Source of the DNA: Scalindua sp964437425 | Lineage (GTDB): Bacteria; Planctomycetota; Brocadiia; Brocadiales; Scalinduaceae | NCBI GenBank assembly: GCA_964437425.1 | Contig: CAYTGO010000091.1 | Coordinates: 1 to 9,374 of the forward strand | Reading direction: 5' to 3' | Length of the DNA stretch: 9,374 nucleotides | In this document: piece after piece, positions 7,088 through 9,374 of the stretch | How positions within the stretch are numbered: position 1 is the stretch's first letter | How the letters are laid out: every line of letters begins with the position of its first letter | Notes under the pieces: model-generated | The model's input: the letters and a program-made list of their open reading frames with translations, nothing else | The model's database searches: none | Told to the model about the DNA's origin: nothing | Made by a program: the position numbers and the translations under genes

Positions 7088-7104
7088 TTGTCAAATAATA
7101 GTTC
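6913..7104 (-). pseudogene. Interrupted coding fossil, family unknown
   Basis: The minus strand reads 34 residues (ELLFDKIVNVLHLWRNELIY, then EKHIHHLMEYIYVE), one TGA stop, then KLVDCMGSEVYNTQVLTKIK and KKLLEVKA before TGA 6913-6915. The composition (Leu, Ile, Glu, Lys rich, sensible helical periodicity) looks like real protein rather than a random frame, and an in-frame TAA precedes it at 7105-7107. I do not recognise the family. Its 5' end overlaps the promoter and start region of the plus-strand 381-residue gene, which suggests that gene arrived next to, or replaced part of, this older one. Confidence 0.35.
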
Positions 7105-7117
7105 TTAAATCTATACT
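7088..7117 (+). promoter_or_regulatory. Sigma70-type promoter of the 381-residue gene
   Basis: TTGTCA at 7088-7093 and TATACT at 7112-7117 each match the consensus at five of six positions and are separated by 18 bases. Transcription would start about 7124-7126, at or next to the ATG at 7126. No Shine-Dalgarno is seen before that ATG, so the arrangement predicts a leaderless mRNA. Confidence 0.55.
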
Positions 7118-7125
7118 TCAATATC

Positions 7126-8271
7126 ATGGATATATTATTCATAATTTTGTCAATAATCCAATTTTTAGGTATTGCTATTTCAGGTATATTTGGTGTTATT
7201 GGTGCACTTATAGAGTATCGTGATACAAAGGGAAAGGTAACTTATTGGGGAAAAAAAGCATTGTGGATAGGTGTCGTCTCAATTAGTTTGGCACTGACTT
7301 CGCATATAATTCAGACTATAATGCAACACCGTGAAAAGATTCGGCAGGAATTTGCTACTCAGAGACAAATAGAAAGTCAAAATAAAACTTTAGTGGCCCA
7401 AAAAAATATATTAGAAACCCAACAAAGAACAATAACAATGCAACAAAAACTATTATCAGCCCAGCAAAAAACCTTAAATGAAATTGACCGTACAATTCAC
7501 ACAATTTCAAAACCCAAAATTACTTTTATTATAAAAGTTCCAATTGATCATCCAAGTATATCTGAGTTTCGTAAGGAGTTAGGCAGTATTGTAAATGAAT
7601 TTTATATAGATATTCTAAATAGAACTGATTCTAGGGTTCTTAAACAGCGTTACGGAATGGGATTTGAGCCTTTACACGATGATAAACGAAGGATTATTAC
7701 TACGGAAAATCTTAATATTTTGAGAATAAGAATTTATGAAAACTGCCCAATTTTTAAATCAGTTAATCATCCGTTTGGGAGTATTATTACGCATTTTCAG
7801 TTTTTCAAAACTGCGGTTAAGCCTGAACAAATTAATCATAGGTTCAGTGATTCAGATATGTCTTTTCATTTTCAATCAAGACTGTCGAATAATTCTCATT
7901 TTCTCTTGTACAATATTAATTCTGATGAATTGGAAATTTGTGTTAGCAGTATGAAGCCGCTTGATGAGCATATGTGGAGTAATGGAAAAATTGTTTCTAT
8001 TCAAGACCTCCAAGATGCGCAGATGATAGTTTCTATTGAGCAATTTGATACAAAGGTTTCAGTCAATGATCGTTCTGTTTATAGAAGTTCAGTTTATGGA
8101 AGATTAGAATTGAACTCGATGATTATCAATTTTTTAAAAGGAAGAACTATGAAATTGGAAAAGGGGAATTTTTACTGTTATGCGGATACAGGAAATTCAT
8201 CAATTTTTCAATACTTGTTTCCAGAGAATATGCATCTCCAAGAGTGGAAAAGTATATTTAGCATTCACTAA
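7126..8271 (+). CDS. Membrane-anchored coiled-coil protein of unknown function
   Basis: The 381-residue product has two predicted membrane helices (about 2-28 and 45-66) separated by a short basic loop (YRDTKGKVTYWGKK). A coiled coil follows at about 68-125, with consecutive glutamine-rich heptads at residues 90-117 (VAQKNIL, ETQQRTI, TMQQKLL, SAQQKTL). A soluble domain of some 250 residues (131-381) comes next, rich in beta-like stretches, which I do not recognise. No catalytic motif (nuclease, kinase, TIR, NTPase) is visible. The gene is clearly lower in GC than aguAB and sits inside the tRNA-Gln bounded element, so it was probably acquired. A two-helix anchor, oligomerising coiled coil and large sensor-like domain would fit a signalling or anti-phage membrane effector, but that is inference from architecture and location. 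Confidence 0.8.
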   Translation: MDILFIILSIIQFLGIAISGIFGVIGALIEYRDTKGKVTYWGKKALWIGVVSISLALTSHIIQTIMQHREKIRQEFATQRQIESQNKTLVAQKNILETQQRTITMQQKLLSAQQKTLNEIDRTIHTISKPKITFIIKVPIDHPSISEFRKELGSIVNEFYIDILNRTDSRVLKQRYGMGFEPLHDDKRRIITTENLNILRIRIYENCPIFKSVNHPFGSIITHFQFFKTAVKPEQINHRFSDSDMSFHFQSRLSNNSHFLLYNINSDELEICVSSMKPLDEHMWSNGKIVSIQDLQDAQMIVSIEQFDTKVSVNDRSVYRSSVYGRLELNSMIINFLKGRTMKLEKGNFYCYADTGNSSIFQYLFPENMHLQEWKSIFSIH

Positions 8272-8363
8272 TATTGTAAATAATCAAGAAAATCCGGAGA
8301 AGATAGTCTTGATTGTGTTACACCTGAATCAGATAAAAAAACAACCTAGCATGAATAAAGTAA

Positions 8364-8633
8364 TATGCTTTAAAAAAAATAGTAGACTTAAAACCTGATA
8401 TCATAATACTTGATTTAATAATGCGTGGGATGGGAGGAATGGAAGTATTGAAACAAGCAAGAGAATTCGATAGAAATGTCGGAATTATTATGATATCCGT
8501 ATCTACAAACGAATCAATTTGCAAAGAAACTCTGGAGGCAGGCGCTGGCATGTACATAACAAAGCCTGTTGACTTTTACCACCTAACTACAAACATACTA
8601 CCTCATGTTAGTAAAACAAAGAAACAAAATTAA
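8364..8633 (+). pseudogene. Response regulator receiver domain, 5' end lost
   Basis: The frame after TAA 8361 encodes YALKKIVDLKPDIIILDLIM, then RGMGGMEVLKQAREFDRNVG, and ends at TAA 8631-8633. This is the second half of a CheY-like receiver domain. The phospho-acceptor aspartate is codon 8412-8414 in IILDL, the Ser in MISVS occupies the conserved Ser/Thr place, and KPVDF carries the conserved Lys-Pro. The N-terminal strand with the acidic pair is absent in frame. An out-of-frame EKIVLIV at 8297-8317 could be its displaced first strand. Starting at ATG 8421 would omit the phosphorylation site, so I regard the gene as broken. The partner histidine kinase is not seen. Confidence 0.6.
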
Positions 8634-8635
8634 AA

Positions 8636-9055
8636 ATGGATGAGGTTAATCTCTTGAAAATAAAAAGTTGCCTAAGACCATTGGATCGCCGGCTGAAGGA
8701 CAGTTTTGATAAAAAAGCACTTGATGATGCTCTCATCAAACTAGAAGAACGGGCAATAGGCGAACACCTTCTTGATGAAATTCGTCCTTACTTAAATTCA
8801 AAGAGTAAAAAAAAGACAAATAGCAAGGTATTTAGCGGATTTGGCAACGTTGCCATTTCCGCTAAATGCATGCAAACGTCTCACCTGTCCGCCAGTTTGT
8901 TAGGCGGGCAAAGCATCTCTCTATTTTGGTCACTTGTCCCTTTTTATTCCTGCCATTTGTCATTAGCATTTTTCTATTTTCTCCATCTTTGGAGGACTCC
9001 AGTTCTGTTTTTTTTGCCGCTCCTCGGACAAAAGGTGGGAAGGGTTAATGATTGA
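8636..9055 (+). CDS. Short hypothetical protein, C-terminal half probably read-through
   Basis: The ATG lies two bases after the stop of the receiver remnant, so the two were probably one translationally coupled unit. The frame is 139 codons. Residues 1 to about 62 are strongly protein-like and helical (LLKIKSCLRPLDRRLKDSFD, ALDDALIKLEERAIGEHLLD). After the Lys-rich KSKKKTNSK stretch the frame crosses a 38-base palindrome and hairpin-rich DNA, and the translation turns into Phe/Leu/Ser-rich low-quality sequence. The original gene probably ended or was truncated near 8820-8830. I do not recognise the N-terminal domain. Proximity to a receiver domain suggests a signalling role, without proof. 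Confidence 0.4.
   Translation: MDEVNLLKIKSCLRPLDRRLKDSFDKKALDDALIKLEERAIGEHLLDEIRPYLNSKSKKKTNSKVFSGFGNVAISAKCMQTSHLSASLLGGQSISLFWSLVPFYSCHLSLAFFYFLHLWRTPVLFFLPLLGQKVGRVND
8830..8867. repeat. 38-base near-perfect palindrome
   Basis: Two 19-base arms centred at 8848/8849 are inverted copies with two mismatches. The outer part ATTTAGCGGA pairs with TCCGCTAAAT and the core is the perfect 12-base palindrome GGCAACGTTGCC. With no loop it would extrude as a cruciform or form a strong RNA hairpin. No U-run follows, so a classical terminator is not supported. It may mark a recombination junction or be a small palindromic repeat. Confidence 0.8.
8886..8910. repeat. Hairpin TGTCCGCC/GGCGGGCA
   Basis: An eight-base stem with one T/G wobble and a nine-base loop, about 20 bases after the larger palindrome. 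No T-run follows directly. Its composition resembles short GC-rich interspersed repeats common between genes in many bacteria, but no second copy is present here. Confidence 0.55.
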
Positions 9056-9213
9056 ATATTGAAGGTTGAAAAAAGGATGTTCACCGCGAAGGCGCTCCCC
9101 GGACAAAAAGCGCCGAGGACAAGGAGAACGCGAAGAAAAGATAATAGGACACGGATAAACACAGAAGTAAGAGCGAGAAACAAGAAAAAGAAATTGCTCA
9201 CATAAAGGCGAGT
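9056..9213. other. Non-coding right end of the island, repeat-like
   Basis: No gene is seen. The stretch contains low-complexity TTGAA-type runs near 9050-9072 and a TTCACCGCGAAGGCGC-type segment of the sort often found as dispersed intergenic repeats. It includes a perfect six-base inverted repeat GGCGCT (9091-9096) / AGCGCC (9109-9114). A related phrase, CTCxxCGGACAAAA, occurs near 9021 and again near 9096. Confidence 0.4.
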
Positions 9214-9265
9214 AGAAAAAATTGGGGTACCAGGATTCGAACCCGGACAAATTGAACCAGAATCA
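9214..9265 (-). repeat. att-like direct repeat within the intact tRNA-Gln
   Basis: This is the right copy of the exact 52-bp repeat found at 6699-6750. It covers the 3' 44 nucleotides of the intact tRNA-Gln plus eight downstream bases. The core runs from the anticodon stem to the end of the acceptor stem. Confidence 0.9.
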
Positions 9266-9292
9266 ATTGTGCTACCATTACACAATACCCCA
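9222..9292 (-). tRNA. tRNA-Gln (anticodon CTG)
   Basis: The minus strand gives a complete cloverleaf. Acceptor TGGGGTA/TACCCCA starts with the T1-A72 pair typical of glutamine tRNAs. The D-stem is GTG/CAC with AATGGTAG-type loop, and anticodon stem ATTGA/TCAAT encloses loop TTCTGGT with anticodon CTG. T-arm CCGGG-TTCGAAT-CCTGG follows. CCA is not encoded. It reads the codon CAG. The DNA on its upstream side (9293-9374) is very AT-rich and includes a minus-strand TTGACA at 9357-9362, but I cannot pair it with a good -10. Its 3' half is the attachment-like repeat of the island. Confidence 0.95.
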
Positions 9293-9374
9293 ATGGCTTT
9301 CTATTTTATTTTATATCTATTTAATATCAATAAAAAAATCTGTTCTTTAGTTGATTTGTCAAGAATTTGCAGGT

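Larger units (their letters stand above)
6699..9265. mobile_element. Putative 2.5-kb mini-island integrated at tRNA-Gln
   Basis: An exact 52-bp direct repeat (6699-6750 and 9214-9265, offset 2515) carries the 3' half of tRNA-Gln. The intact tRNA is at the right end with its 3' end facing the interior. The left copy is only the 3' fragment. This is the classical layout left by a tyrosine-recombinase element that integrates into a tRNA 3' end and restores the gene. The interior differs from its surroundings: sampled bases 7381-7440 have 16 G/C of 60, against 30 of 60 at 4861-4920 in aguB. No intact integrase is present, so the element is either a degraded remnant or a satellite that relied on an integrase elsewhere. 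A simple segmental duplication of the tRNA end is the alternative. Confidence 0.6.

Noticed and set aside
8180..8398. Plus-strand 72-codon frame after the 381-residue gene
   Set aside because: It overlaps the end of that gene and has no protein-like character except the short KIVLIV segment, which is noted with the receiver remnant.
8974..9285. Minus-strand 103-codon frame covering the tRNA-Gln
   Set aside because: It runs through a tRNA gene and hairpin-rich non-coding DNA.
1..9374. CRISPR array or toxin-antitoxin pair
   Set aside because: I saw no regularly spaced repeats, and no pair of small adjacent ORFs with recognisable toxin or antitoxin motifs.

Overview
The window reads as a bacterial chromosome segment of moderate GC content, with lower-GC accessory stretches. 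A lipoprotein signal peptide points to a Gram-negative-type envelope. No single marker fixes the taxon. A planctomycete (for example the anammox order) or a deltaproteobacterium-like lineage would fit, but that is only a guess from general impression.

Left region (1-2446). The window opens inside the 3' end of a gene that may encode the cell-division protein FtsQ. A tandem 797-bp duplication follows, carrying two minus-strand copies of a six-helix membrane protein of unknown function; they are about 87% identical, and their differences cluster in one loop. Next come a decayed Flp-type pilin gene and an intact minus-strand tRNA-Glu(CTC). A 48-49 bp direct repeat lies at the 3' flank of this tRNA and again just after the first gene, so the accessory stretch is bracketed by related sequence.

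Central region (2560-6629). This is the housekeeping part. Minus-strand pruA (1-pyrroline-5-carboxylate dehydrogenase) is transcribed divergently from a plus-strand pair, aguB (N-carbamoylputrescine amidase) and aguA (agmatine deiminase). AguA and AguB together convert agmatine to putrescine; PruA oxidises glutamate semialdehyde/P5C to glutamate. The theme is arginine/proline/polyamine metabolism. A small predicted lipoprotein follows aguA.

Right region (6699-9292). An exact 52-bp direct repeat covers the 3' half of tRNA-Gln(CTG). One copy is part of the intact minus-strand tRNA gene at the right edge. The other is a truncated 44-nt tRNA fragment next to the lipoprotein gene. This is the architecture of a small (about 2.5 kb) element integrated at a tRNA 3' end. 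It carries an AT-rich gene for a 381-residue protein (two membrane helices, a glutamine-rich heptad coiled coil, and a large C-terminal domain I do not recognise) behind a good promoter that predicts a leaderless mRNA. It also carries coding fossils, a broken response-regulator receiver gene, a short unknown ORF and several hairpins. No integrase gene is intact. The 381-residue protein in this tRNA-bounded mini-island is the best candidate in the window for an undescribed system; its role is unknown.
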